The notes beneath the pieces are model-generated. The model made no database searches. It had not been told where the DNA came from and saw only the letters and a program-made list of their open reading frames with translations. A stretch of DNA of 64,000 nt, taken from assembly GCA_963809965.1 (NCBI GenBank), contig CAWELU010000038.1, positions 186,001-250,000 on the forward strand. The letters run 5' to 3'. The position numbers and the translations under genes are program-made. This document shows, one piece after another, positions 56,456 to 64,000 of this stretch (within the stretch, counting starts at the first letter, position 1; every line of letters begins with the position of its first letter). Source of the DNA: CAIWHR01 sp963809965 (GTDB lineage Bacteria; Pseudomonadota; Gammaproteobacteria; Burkholderiales; Casimicrobiaceae).

Positions 56456-57055
56456 CTACTTGCGCATGCCGCGCTCGGCGGACGTGAGCGCCTCGGAAAA
56501 CGCCGGCCGCGCGAACAGGCGCTCGGCGTACTTCATCAGCGGAGCCGCCTGCTTCGGCATCTGGATGCCGTAGTAGTCGAGCCGCCACAGGAGCGGCGTG
56601 ATCGCCACGTCGAGCATCGAGTACTCCTCGCCGAGCATGTGCTTGTGCTTGGTGAAGACCGGGGCGATCTGCAGCAGGCTGTCCCGGACGTGCCCGCGCG
56701 CCTTTTCGATCTGCTTCTGGTTGTTGCCCTCGAGCGCGTCGATGTGGACGAACAGCTCCTTTTCGAACCGGTGCAGGAACAGGCGGGCGCGGGCCCGCAT
56801 GACCGGGTCGGCCGGCATGAGCTGCGGGTGCGGGAAGCGCTCGTCGATGTACTCGTTGATGATGTTCGACTCGTGCAGCACGAGGTCGCGCTCGACCAGC
56901 ACCGGCACCTGGTTGTACGGGTTCATCACCGCGAGATCCTCGGGCTTGTGATCGAGGTCCACGTCGATGATCTGGAAATCCATCCCCTTCTCGTGCAGCA
57001 CGATGCGGCAGCGCTGGCTGAAGGGATCGGTGGTCCCGGAATAAAGCGTCATCAT
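56456..57055 (-). CDS. sspA: Stringent starvation protein A (GST fold)
   Basis: 199 aa, intact. N-terminal thioredoxin-like domain MMTLYSGTTDPFSQRCRIVLHEKGMDF with the SspA-typical PFSQRCR, NPYNQVPVLVERDLVLHESNIINEYIDERFPHPQLMPADP, then the helical GST-C domain. Binds RNA polymerase and alters transcription under starvation and acid stress. GAGGAGAAT precedes the ATG. It lies downstream of petABC on the same strand, a common order in betaproteobacteria. Confidence 0.96.
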   Translation of the reverse strand: MMTLYSGTTDPFSQRCRIVLHEKGMDFQIIDVDLDHKPEDLAVMNPYNQVPVLVERDLVLHESNIINEYIDERFPHPQLMPADPVMRARARLFLHRFEKELFVHIDALEGNNQKQIEKARGHVRDSLLQIAPVFTKHKHMLGEEYSMLDVAITPLLWRLDYYGIQMPKQAAPLMKYAERLFARPAFSEALTSAERGMRK

Positions 57056-57268
57056 GGCTATTCTCCTCGCGCGAGGGCGGGCGGCTAGGACAATGTGGGG
57101 GCGCTCAAGCGCGAAATGCGGCGCAACGGCCGTCGCAGGCCGGCGTCGCTTCGATCCCGCGACACCGCGCGCAGGTCTCGGGCTGCGTACGTGACTCCCG
57201 GTCCGCACGGGTGCCTGCGTCGCCGCCGGAACGCACGCGTGCCGGAAAGCGCGAGCAGCGCCGTTGCG

Positions 57269-58074
57269 TCAGTGGACGTCCTTCCAGTACTCGCGCTTCA
57301 TCCAGTACGCAAATACGAACAGCACGCCCAGGTACAGCAGCACGATGAGGCCAAGGCCGATCCGCTTGTTCTTGGCGGGCTCCCCCATGTAATCGAGGTA
57401 GTTCACGAGATCGGCCACCAGGGCCTGGTACTGGACCGGCGTCAGCGTGCCCGGCGTATCGACGGCGAGCGTCTCGACGGCGTACTTGTGGTCCTTGGCG
57501 GGCGTGAGCAGGACGACCCCAGTGGCGGCAAGCGCCGCGCGCCTTCGCCTCGTCGAATGTCTTGTACTCGACGCGCACGAGCCGGTTGACGCCGGCGAGC
57601 TCGGAGAGCACGTGCGGCATGCCGACGTTCGGAAACACCAGGTTGTTCCAGCCGGAAGGTGCGCCCTCGTCCTTGTAGAAGCCGAGGAAATAGTTGTACA
57701 GCCAGTCGGCGCCGCGCACCCGCGAGATGACCGTCAGATCCGGCGGCACGACGCCGAACCACGCCTTGGCGTCGGAGGGCTCCATCGCCACGGTCATCGT
57801 CTCGCCGATCTTGGTCGTCGCGAACATCAGGTTGTCCTGGATCATCGCGTCGTCGAGACCGAGATCGGTCAGCCGGTTGTAGCGCATGTACTTGGCGCTG
57901 TGGCAGTTGAGGCAGTAATTGACGAACGTGCGGACGCCGCGTTGCTGCGACGCGACGTCCAGGCGGTCGATCGGAGCCGGCTCCAGCCGCAGGTTGGCGC
58001 CGCCGGCGGCCAGCCGCCGGGCCGATGCCGGCGGCGAACAGGATTGCTGCAACGAACGTCGTGAACCGGTTCAT
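57269..58074 (-). CDS. petC: Ubiquinol-cytochrome c reductase, cytochrome c1 subunit, two frameshifts
   Basis: About 268 codons. Signal peptide MNRFTTFVAAILFAAGI, then LEPAPIDRLDVASQQRGVRTFVNYCLNCHSAKYMRYNRL with heme motif CLNCH, DWLYNYFLGFYKDEGAPSGWNNLVFPNVGMPHVL. C-terminal anchor (IGLGLIVLLYLGVLFVFAYWMKREYW). Breaks near 58022 and 57540 fit one added G each. Subunit of the bc1 complex in the cytoplasmic membrane, heme domain in the periplasm. Starts 5 bp after the petB stop. Confidence 0.93.
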
Positions 58075-58079
58075 GGTCG

Positions 58080-59351
58080 TCATCCGGTCACCCGGTCCGG
58101 CACCGGCTTCGTCTTGTCGCGCGCCGTGTACCACGGCATGAGGAGGAAGAAGAGGAAGTAGACGACCGTCAGCACGCGCGCGACCACGGTCGCCTTGTCG
58201 GCCCCGTAGAGCGGGAATCCCTCCGCGAACTGACCCCAGACGGTGACCGGGACGACGCCGAGGTAGCCCAGGATCAGGAAACTCACGACGAACAACGCGA
58301 GCCAGGTCTTGTAGCGCGCGCCCCGATAACGGATCGACTTGACCGCGCCGCGGTCGAGCCACGGGAGCGCGAAGAAGATCAGCACGGCGGCACCCATCAC
58401 GAGCACGCCCCAGAACTGGCTGCCGAGGAACGACGGCACCGCACGCAGCATCGCGTAGTACGGCGTGAAATACCACACCGGCGCGATGTGCTCGGGCGTC
58501 TTCAACGGGTCGGCCGGGAGGAAGTTGTTGGCCTCGAGGAAATACCCGCCCATGTCCGGCACGAAGAACACGATCACCGAGAACACGGCGAGGAACACGA
58601 CCACGCCGACGATGTCCTTCACCGTGTAGTAGGGGTGCGAATTGATGCCGTCCAGCGGCAGGCCGGTGGCCGGGTCCTTCGGCTGCTTCTTGATCTCGAC
58701 GCCGTCGGGATTGTTCGACCCGGTCTCGTGCAGCGCCATCAGGTGCGCAGCGACCAGGCCCAGCAGCACCAGCGGCACCGCGACGACGTGGAAGGCGAAG
58801 AAGCGATTGAGCGTGGTGTCGGAGATCGTGTAGTCGCCCCGGATCCACACGCCCAGGTCCTCGCCGATGATCGGCACCGCCGAGAACAGGTTGACGATCA
58901 CCTGCGCGCCCCAGTACGACATCTGGCCCCAAGGGAGGAGGTAGCCGAAGAAGGCCTCCGCCATCAGGCACAGGTAGATGAGGCAGCCGAAGATCCACGT
59001 GAGCTCGCGCGGCTTGCGATAGCTGCCGTACATCAGCCCGCGGAACATGTGCAGGTACACGACGACGAAGAACATCGACGCGCCGGTCGAGTGCAGGTAG
59101 CGGATGAGCCAGCCCCACGAGACGTCGCGCATGATGAACTCGACCGACTCGAACGCCTTTGCCGCGTCGGCCTTGTAGTTCATCGTGAGAAAGATGCCGG
59201 TGACGATCTGCATCACCAGCACCAGCGCGGCAAGCGAGCCGAAGTAGTACCAGAAGTTGAAATTCTTGGGCGCGACGTACTTCCCCCACTGCGACTCCCA
59301 CAGCGCGGTCAGCGGGAAGCGATCGTCGATCCAGGTCAGGAGCTTTTGCAT
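58080..59351 (-). CDS. petB: Ubiquinol-cytochrome c reductase, cytochrome b subunit
   Basis: 423 aa, intact. Eight TM helices, the paired heme-ligand histidines in helices B and D (LHSTGASMFFVVVYLHMFRG and FFAFHVVAVPLVLLGLVAAHLMAL), and the Qo-site motif PEHIAPVWYF near residue 285. The PEH form is usual in proteobacteria. Oxidises ubiquinol and carries electrons across the membrane. Middle gene of petABC; 13 bp from petA and 5 bp from petC. Confidence 0.97.
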   Translation of the reverse strand: MQKLLTWIDDRFPLTALWESQWGKYVAPKNFNFWYYFGSLAALVLVMQIVTGIFLTMNYKADAAKAFESVEFIMRDVSWGWLIRYLHSTGASMFFVVVYLHMFRGLMYGSYRKPRELTWIFGCLIYLCLMAEAFFGYLLPWGQMSYWGAQVIVNLFSAVPIIGEDLGVWIRGDYTISDTTLNRFFAFHVVAVPLVLLGLVAAHLMALHETGSNNPDGVEIKKQPKDPATGLPLDGINSHPYYTVKDIVGVVVFLAVFSVIVFFVPDMGGYFLEANNFLPADPLKTPEHIAPVWYFTPYYAMLRAVPSFLGSQFWGVLVMGAAVLIFFALPWLDRGAVKSIRYRGARYKTWLALFVVSFLILGYLGVVPVTVWGQFAEGFPLYGADKATVVARVLTVVYFLFFLLMPWYTARDKTKPVPDRVTG

Positions 59352-59364
59352 GGCCGGGGCCCTC

Positions 59365-59958
59365 TTACGCCGACTTGCCTTCGTCGCCGACGACGATCCT
59401 GGTGTCCGACAGATACTTGTGCGGCGGGATCACCAGATTGGTCGGCGCGGGCACGCCCGCATAGACGCGTCCGGCCAGGTCGAACTTCGACTGGTGGCAC
59501 GGACAGAAGAAACCGCCGAGCCAGTCCGGCCCCAGGTCGGCCGGAGCGACTTCCGGCCGAAACGTGGGCGAGCAGCCGAGATGCGTGCAGATCCCGATCG
59601 CCACGAAGATCGGGTCCTTGATCGAGCGGTGCCAGTTCTTGCAGGACTCGGGCTGCTGCGGCACGTTGGAGTTGGGATCCGCGAGCTTGGGGTCGAGCTT
59701 GGGCAGCGATTCGAGCATGGGCTTGGTGCGGTTGATCACCCACACGACCTTGCCGCGCCATTCGACGTCGATCTTCTGCCCCGGCTCGAGCTTGCCGATG
59801 TCGACCTCGACCGGCGCTCCGGCCGCCTTGGCGCGCTCGCTCGGCCAGAACGACATCACGAACGGCGTTGCCGCCCCCACCGCGCCGATGCCCCCGACGA
59901 CGCTAGTCGCGCCGATCAGAAAGCGCCGCTTGCCCTGGTTCACCGTGCCTTCCGCCAT
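59365..59958 (-). CDS. petA: Ubiquinol-cytochrome c reductase, Rieske iron-sulfur subunit
   Basis: 197 aa. N-terminal twin-arginine-like segment (GKRRFLIGATSVVGG) with the single TM helix that stays as an anchor. Cluster-binding motifs CTHLGC and CPCHQSKFD hold the 2Fe-2S cluster, with the YAGVPAPTNL end. Exported folded by Tat; tatABC lies 2-3 kb away. ATG 59958 chosen; upstream in-frame codons are not conserved. First gene of petABC. Confidence 0.97.
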   Translation of the reverse strand: MAEGTVNQGKRRFLIGATSVVGGIGAVGAATPFVMSFWPSERAKAAGAPVEVDIGKLEPGQKIDVEWRGKVVWVINRTKPMLESLPKLDPKLADPNSNVPQQPESCKNWHRSIKDPIFVAIGICTHLGCSPTFRPEVAPADLGPDWLGGFFCPCHQSKFDLAGRVYAGVPAPTNLVIPPHKYLSDTRIVVGDEGKSA

Positions 59959-60030
59959 GACCACCCGTCCCCGTCGCCTTGCGCTCTTACGGCCCGACCG
60001 CCCCGTTGCAACAGGCTTTCGATTCGCAAA

Positions 60031-60066
60031 CCTGTCGATTATAAGGGATTTGCCCGGCCAGCCGGA
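60031..60066 (-). promoter_or_regulatory. Likely petABC promoter
   Basis: Perfect TATAAT on the minus strand (60043-60038), about 80 bp before the petA start, giving a leader near 70 nt. The -35 (TTCCGG at 18-bp spacing) is poor, so an activator or an extended -10 may be needed. Between petA and the protease gene. Confidence 0.5.
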
Positions 60067-60188
60067 AGCCCGCCCACCGGCGCGCCTCAAAATCCGGAAG
60101 CCAATCAGTCAGTTGGAGGCCGGGACGCCCCGGCCGACCGCGAAATGCGACAAGACCTCTACCGAGCCCTAGCCGCCATCGAACCGCG

Positions 60189-60217
60189 GCAGGCGCATCG
60201 CGTCCACTGACTATAAT
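60189..60217 (+). promoter_or_regulatory. Likely promoter of the DegS-like protease gene
   Basis: Perfect TATAAT (60212-60217) with a weak -35. Transcription would start near 60224, only about 11 nt before GTG 60235, leaving little room for a ribosome site. Either translation is nearly leaderless or a later start (for example GTG 60250) is used. Confidence 0.45.
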
Positions 60218-60234
60218 CGAACTTTCGCTGCCAC

Positions 60235-61398
60235 GTGCCCATACCCGTGCTGCACAAGCTCTGGCTACTCTTCGCGCAAGCCGCAACGCTATGCTTGGCC
60301 GCGCTGTTCGTCGTCGCCACGCTGCGGCCGGATCTCATCGGTCGGCCGGCGGAGCCCAACGGACAGGTCGTGCTGCTGCAGGAGACCTCCACGCCCGTCG
60401 CATCGCGAAAGATCACGAGCTTCGCGGACGCGGTGCAAAAGGCGAGCCCCGCCGTTGTCAACGTGTTCACGAGCAAGGAGATGCGCCAGCGGCATCCACT
60501 CGTCGACGACGAGCTCCTCCGTCGCTATTTTCCCGATCTCGCCCAACGGCTGCCGCCGCAACGCGCGACGAGCCTCGGCTCGGGCGTCATCGTGTCGCCC
60601 GACGGTTATGTGCTGACCAGCAACCACGTTATCGAGGGCGCCGACGAGATCCAGCTCGTCCTGGCCGACGGCCGCCGCCTGCAGGCGCACGTTCGCGGCA
60701 CCGATCCGGAGTCCGATCTCGCCGTGCTGAAGGCCGACGGGACGGACCTGCCGGCGATCGCGTTCGGGAACCACGAGCACGTCCAGGTCGGCGACGCGGT
60801 GCTCGCGATCGGCAACCCGTTCGGCTTCGGCAACACCGTCACTGCCGGCATCGTCAGCGCGCTCGGCCGCAAGCAGCTCGGCATCAATCGCTACGAGGAT
60901 TTCATCCAGACCGACGCCGCGATCAATCCCGGGAACTCGGGCGGCGCTCTCGTCGATGTGGCCGGCAACCTGATCGGCATCAACAGCACGATCTTCTCGC
61001 AATCGGGCGGCTCGCTCGGCATCGGGTTCGCGATTCCGGTGTCGATCTCCCGTACGGTATTGGAGCAGATCATCCGCGATGGCGAAGTGACCCGCGGATG
61101 GTTCGGGATCGAGCCGCAGGATGCGACCCCGGAGATCGCGCAGGCGCTCGCGCTGGCATCGGGCGGGGTCGTGATCCGCGGCGTCATGAAGGGCGGGCCG
61201 GCGGACCGCGCCGGCATCCGGGCGCGCGACGTGGTGCTCGAGGTCGACGGCAAGCCGACGCCCGAGACACCGACGCTGCTCGCAAGGATCGCAGCGCTTC
61301 CCCCCGGCAGCGCGGTCCGGGTCAAGCTGTGGCGCGACCGGACCGCGCTCGATGTCGACGTGACCGTCGGCAGGCGGCCACGCGTGACGCAACAGTAG
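60235..61398 (+). CDS. Trypsin-like periplasmic serine protease with PDZ domain (DegS/DegQ type)
   Basis: 387 aa. One N-terminal TM/signal anchor (LWLLFAQAATLCLAALFVVATL). Catalytic triad: His in TSNHVIEGA, Asp in DPESDLAVLKAD, Ser in NPGNSGGALVD. One C-terminal PDZ domain (GWFGIEPQD...GGPADRAGIRARDVVLEVDGKP). A single PDZ with an N-terminal anchor suggests DegS rather than DegP. The start is GTG 60235. It converges on tatC (13 bp between stops) and diverges from petA. Next to petABC in many betaproteobacteria. Confidence 0.93.
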   Translation: MPIPVLHKLWLLFAQAATLCLAALFVVATLRPDLIGRPAEPNGQVVLLQETSTPVASRKITSFADAVQKASPAVVNVFTSKEMRQRHPLVDDELLRRYFPDLAQRLPPQRATSLGSGVIVSPDGYVLTSNHVIEGADEIQLVLADGRRLQAHVRGTDPESDLAVLKADGTDLPAIAFGNHEHVQVGDAVLAIGNPFGFGNTVTAGIVSALGRKQLGINRYEDFIQTDAAINPGNSGGALVDVAGNLIGINSTIFSQSGGSLGIGFAIPVSISRTVLEQIIRDGEVTRGWFGIEPQDATPEIAQALALASGGVVIRGVMKGGPADRAGIRARDVVLEVDGKPTPETPTLLARIAALPPGSAVRVKLWRDRTALDVDVTVGRRPRVTQQ

Positions 61399-61411
61399 CG
61401 GCGCACTCGCG

Positions 61412-62194
61412 CTACTTCGCCGCGGCTTCGCCCTCCGCCGCTTCCTGCCCGGCGGACCCCGCTGGCGCGACGAATCTCGCGAGCACGAGCCCGAGCTCGT
61501 AGAGCAGCCACAGCGGCACGGCGAGCAGCAGCTGCGACACGACGTCGGGCGGCGTGAAGATCGCGCCCACGACGAACGCCCCGACGATCACGTACGAGCG
61601 GATCGACCTCAGCTTCGCCAACGGCACGACATTCAGGCGCACGAGCACGATCACGACGACCGGCACCTCGAAGGTGACCCCGAAGGCGATGAACATCGTC
61701 AGCACGAACGACAGGTACTTGTCGATGTCGGTCATCATCGTGACGCCGGCGGGCGTGTAGCTCGCGAAGAAGCCGAAGGCGATCGGGAACACGACGAAGT
61801 AGGCAAACGCCATCCCGATGGCGAAGAAGGCGACGGAGGATACGATCACCGGCAGCGCGAGCCGTTTCTCGTGCTGGTAGAGCCCGGGGGCGACGAACGC
61901 CCAGGCCTGCCAGAGCACGTACGGGAGCGCCAGCAGGAAGGCGGCCACCAGCGTGACCTTGAGCGGAACGAGAAAGGTGCCCGTAACGTCGGTCGCGATC
62001 ATCGTCGCGCCGGACGGCAACGCCTTCAGCAGCGGCGCGGCGAGCAGCGCGTAGATGTCCTTTGCCCAGGGGAAGAGGCAAACCAGGACGACGACGACGG
62101 CGACGATCGCGCGCAGCAGCCGCGTGCGCAGCTCGACCAGGTGCGAGATGAACGTTTCCTGCGTGCCGTCAGGCGGCGAGGCGGGATCGCTCAT
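61412..62194 (-). CDS. tatC: Twin-arginine translocase subunit TatC
   Basis: 260 aa from ATG 62194 (MSDPASPPDGTQETFISHLVELRTRLLRAI), with the signal-binding glutamates of the N-terminal region, six TM segments, and the conserved FTPPDVVSQLLLAVPLWLLYELG. It reads the RR signal peptide and with TatB forms the receptor. Last gene of tatABC. Tat substrates encoded in this window include FccB and the Rieske protein. Confidence 0.96.
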   Translation of the reverse strand: MSDPASPPDGTQETFISHLVELRTRLLRAIVAVVVVLVCLFPWAKDIYALLAAPLLKALPSGATMIATDVTGTFLVPLKVTLVAAFLLALPYVLWQAWAFVAPGLYQHEKRLALPVIVSSVAFFAIGMAFAYFVVFPIAFGFFASYTPAGVTMMTDIDKYLSFVLTMFIAFGVTFEVPVVVIVLVRLNVVPLAKLRSIRSYVIVGAFVVGAIFTPPDVVSQLLLAVPLWLLYELGLVLARFVAPAGSAGQEAAEGEAAAK

Positions 62195-62219
62195 TGCATC
62201 GGGCGGGCCAGGCGCCCCG

Positions 62220-62630
62220 TCAACCGCGCTCGAAGCCGGGCAACGACGCCTGCTGCGGGGTGCCAGCGTCGGGAGGCGGCGGCGCGGCGGCCGCCGGGCT
62301 GGCGCCGCGGACTCGGCGCTTCGTGTCGCCGGCGGCAGCGGCGTTGAGCTCGGTCTCAACCGCGCGCACGCTCGACTCGACGCCGGAAGCGGCCGTCGTC
62401 ATCGACGTTTCGATGTCCTTCGCGGCGGTGCGCACCTGTTGCTGGAGCTTGCGGAGCTCGTCGAGCTCGATCTCGCGATTGATGTCGGCCTTGACGTCGG
62501 CGACATAGCGCTGCAGCCGGCCGAACAGGTGGCCCAGCGTGCGTGCGGTCTTCGGGAGCTTCTCCGGGCCGAGGACGATCAGCGCCACGACGGCGATGAC
62601 GACGATCTCCGTAAAGCCGATGTCGAACAT
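62220..62630 (-). CDS. tatB: Sec-independent protein translocase TatB
   Basis: 136 aa from ATG 62630 (MFDIGFTEIVVIAVVALIVLGPEKLP). One TM helix with the TatB-typical glutamate at position 8 and GPEKLP hinge, an amphipathic helix (ARTLGHLFGRLQRYVADVKADINREI), and an alanine/proline-rich tail. Forms the receptor with TatC. 25 bp before tatC. Confidence 0.94.
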   Translation of the reverse strand: MFDIGFTEIVVIAVVALIVLGPEKLPKTARTLGHLFGRLQRYVADVKADINREIELDELRKLQQQVRTAAKDIETSMTTAASGVESSVRAVETELNAAAAGDTKRRVRGASPAAAAPPPPDAGTPQQASLPGFERG

Positions 62631-62707
62631 TGCGGTTGGGTCGTGCGGATTCGAGCAGGGCCCGGCGGGGTCACGCTCGGCCCCGACCGCCCCACGGTGG
62701 GCTGCCC

Positions 62708-62944
62708 TTATTGGGTCTTCTCTTTTTTCACTTCGGCGTCGATCGTCTTGCCGGCGATCTGCTGTGCGGACGCATCGGCCTCCTTCGCGGAGCCCGCCGC
62801 GTCCTCGCCGCTCTTCATGCCTTCCTTGAACCCCTTGACCGCGCCGCCCAGGTCCTGGCCGATGTTGCGCAGCTTTTTCGTGCCGAAGATCAGCACGACG
62901 ACGAGCAATACGATCAGCCAATGCCAGATGCTCAATCCGCCCAT
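62708..62944 (-). CDS. tatA: Sec-independent protein translocase TatA
   Basis: 78 aa. TM helix SIWHWLIVLLVVVLIFGTKKLRNIG with the hinge FGTKKLRNIG, amphipathic helix DLGGAVKGFKEGMK, and an acidic/basic tail. TatA oligomers form the transport pore. First of tatABC, 22 bp after hinT. Confidence 0.96.
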   Translation of the reverse strand: MGGLSIWHWLIVLLVVVLIFGTKKLRNIGQDLGGAVKGFKEGMKSGEDAAGSAKEADASAQQIAGKTIDAEVKKEKTQ

Positions 62945-62966
62945 GGAATTCTCCTCGAATGCGTGA

Positions 62967-63323
62967 TCATTTGGCGCCGCGCGCGATCATCGCCCCGAGC
63001 GGCTCGGGTCCGCCGATCACGTGCACGTGCAGGTGCATCACGTCCTGCCGGCCGATGCGGCCGGTGTTGACGATCGTGCGGTAGCCGTCGGGCGAGCCCT
63101 GCTCGCGCGCAAGTCTTCCGGTGAGCGCCATGATCCGTCCCAGCACGGGCGCGTCGTCGGTTCCGGCCTCGGCGAGCGAGGCGATGTGCCGCTTCGGGAC
63201 CAGCATGAAATGCACCGGCGCCAGGGGATGGATGTCGTGGAAGGCGAGGATCTCGTCGTCCTCGTAGACCTTGCGCGACGGGATCTCGCCCCGCACGATC
63301 TTGCAGAAGATGCAATCCTGCAC
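62967..63323 (-). CDS. hinT: HIT family nucleotide hydrolase (HinT)
   Basis: 118 aa. CIFCKIVRGEIPSRKVYEDDEILAF, PVHFMLVPKRHIASL and the histidine triad HLHVHVIGG. Hydrolyses purine phosphoramidates such as AMP-lysine. Its place between hisE and tatA is the standard betaproteobacterial order. Confidence 0.95.
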   Translation of the reverse strand: MQDCIFCKIVRGEIPSRKVYEDDEILAFHDIHPLAPVHFMLVPKRHIASLAEAGTDDAPVLGRIMALTGRLAREQGSPDGYRTIVNTGRIGRQDVMHLHVHVIGGPEPLGAMIARGAK

Positions 63324-63377
63324 CGTTGCCTCTTTGTAGGAGCGTTCGCTCGTTCGCCACCCTCCGCCGCGCCGGGA

Positions 63378-63731
63378 TCAGCGCGGGCGGGAAGCCTTTT
63401 CCGCGAGGCCGGAGGTTCCCTCCCGCCGTTCAAGCTCGGCGCGAACATCCTCCGGTCCGAGCCCGTGGGAAGCAAGCAGCACGAGACAATGGAACCACAG
63501 ATCCGCGACCTCGGCCGTCAGTCGCAGTTTATCACCGTCCTTCGCCGCCATGACCGTCTCGGTTGCCTCCTCGCCGATCTTCTTCAGGATCGCGTCGGCG
63601 CCCTTGGCGAGCAGCGACGCCACGTAGGACGACGAAGGATCCGCGCCGCGGCGCTCCACGATCGTCGCGGCGAGCCGGTCGATCACGTCCGGGTCGCGAC
63701 CGCTCGGCAACGACGTTGCGGGATCAACCAT
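63378..63731 (-). CDS. hisE: Phosphoribosyl-ATP pyrophosphatase
   Basis: 117 aa from ATG 63731 (MVDPATSLPSGRDPDVIDRL). MazG-like helical fold: SSSYVASLLAKGADAILKKIGEEATETVMAAKDGDKLRLTAEVADLWFHCLVLL with the EExxE..D metal-binding residues. Second step of histidine synthesis. The start overlaps the hisI stop by 8 nt, so translation is coupled. Confidence 0.96.
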   Translation of the reverse strand: MVDPATSLPSGRDPDVIDRLAATIVERRGADPSSSYVASLLAKGADAILKKIGEEATETVMAAKDGDKLRLTAEVADLWFHCLVLLASHGLGPEDVRAELERREGTSGLAEKASRPR

Positions 63732-64000
63732 GACCGTAGATCGCCTTCGGGTCTTTGACCACCGGATCGACACTCACCCACCGGCCTTGGTCCAGCCGCT
63801 GGAAGAAGCAGCGCTCGCGCCCCGTGTGGCAAGCAATGCCGCCCATCTGCTCCACGACAAGCAGGATTGCATCGTTGTCACAATCGAGGCGGATCTCGCG
63901 CACCTTCTGCACGTGGCCCGACTCCTCGCCCTTGCGCCAGAGCTTGCGGCGCGAGCGCGACCAATAATGCGCTTCGCCGGTTGCCGCCGTCCGCTCGAGC
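63724..64000 (-). CDS. hisI: Phosphoribosyl-AMP cyclohydrolase, 3' part (start outside window)
   Basis: The C-terminal 91 codons are present. They read RTAATGEAHYWSRSRRKLWRKGEESGHVQKV and DCDNDAILLVVEQMGGIACHTGRERCFF, with zinc cysteine/histidine and Mg-binding aspartates of HisI. Third step of histidine synthesis. The gene continues past 64000, presumably into the other his genes. Confidence 0.96.
   Translation of the reverse strand, partial: LERTAATGEAHYWSRSRRKLWRKGEESGHVQKVREIRLDCDNDAILLVVEQMGGIACHTGRERCFFQRLDQGRWVSVDPVVKDPKAIYGHG

Overview
The window looks like a chromosome segment of a GC-rich betaproteobacterium (Burkholderiales/Rhodocyclales-like). The signs are the gene orders pcnB-folK-(deoxynucleoside kinase)-panB-panC, hisI-hisE-hinT-tatA-tatB-tatC and petA-petB-petC-sspA-sspB, a Bug-type (TctC) periplasmic receptor, and a flavocytochrome c sulfide dehydrogenase pair. 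A striking property of the sequence as given is that many otherwise ordinary housekeeping genes carry one or more single-base frameshifts, nearly all readable as one extra base. These are most likely uncorrected long-read indels, so such genes are listed as CDS with the break described. Large genes such as dnaE, clpA, petB and aceA are intact.

Layout. 1-5.2 kb: end of a DUF1428 gene, an ECF42-type sigma factor, an SDR, thpR, isocitrate lyase (aceA) and rraA. 5.3-8 kb: a beta-CASP metallo-hydrolase and an ATP-grasp protein. 8.2-10.6 kb: fccA-fccB (sulfide oxidation) converging on a diheme cytochrome c. 10.6-15.2 kb: clpS-clpA, a cold-shock gene, a 200-bp inverted-repeat element and icd. 15.5-21 kb: pcnB-folK-dNK-panB-panC and a Bug receptor. 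21-27.4 kb: a MacAB-like export system (adaptor, ATPase, two permeases) split by an opposite-strand fimV-like gene. 27.6-33.3 kb: an EamA transporter, a small lipoprotein coupled to an alpha/beta hydrolase, and dnaE.

33.3-43.3 kb is accessory DNA and is the most interesting part. It is an integron-type gene-cassette array without a visible integrase (a CALIN). Five attC sites plus one half site and one truncated site separate small minus-strand genes: a membrane protein with two tiny downstream ORFs, a DHFR-like reductase, a VOC protein, a YdhR-like protein and an Mrr restriction enzyme. hicAB and a truncated lipoprotein gene also lie in the array. R' and R'' boxes match across each of the best-preserved cassettes. 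The array holds an IS110-family remnant next to one attC, ends at an IS91-family transposase remnant that cuts the last attC, and becomes more decayed towards dnaE.

43.3-54.4 kb holds a propionyl-CoA/methylmalonyl-CoA block (epimerase, pccA, pccB, meaB, methylmalonyl-CoA mutase), followed by an acyl-CoA ligase, a quinone oxidoreductase and an SDR. The propionyl-CoA route feeds succinyl-CoA into the TCA cycle, where aceA and icd act. 54.4-64 kb: a membrane-anchored hypothetical protein, tRNA-Thr(UGU), sspB-sspA (with an inverted-repeat element between them), the cytochrome bc1 operon petABC, a DegS/DegQ-like protease, tatABC, hinT, hisE and the 5'-truncated end of hisI. No rRNA genes, CRISPR arrays or prophage were seen.
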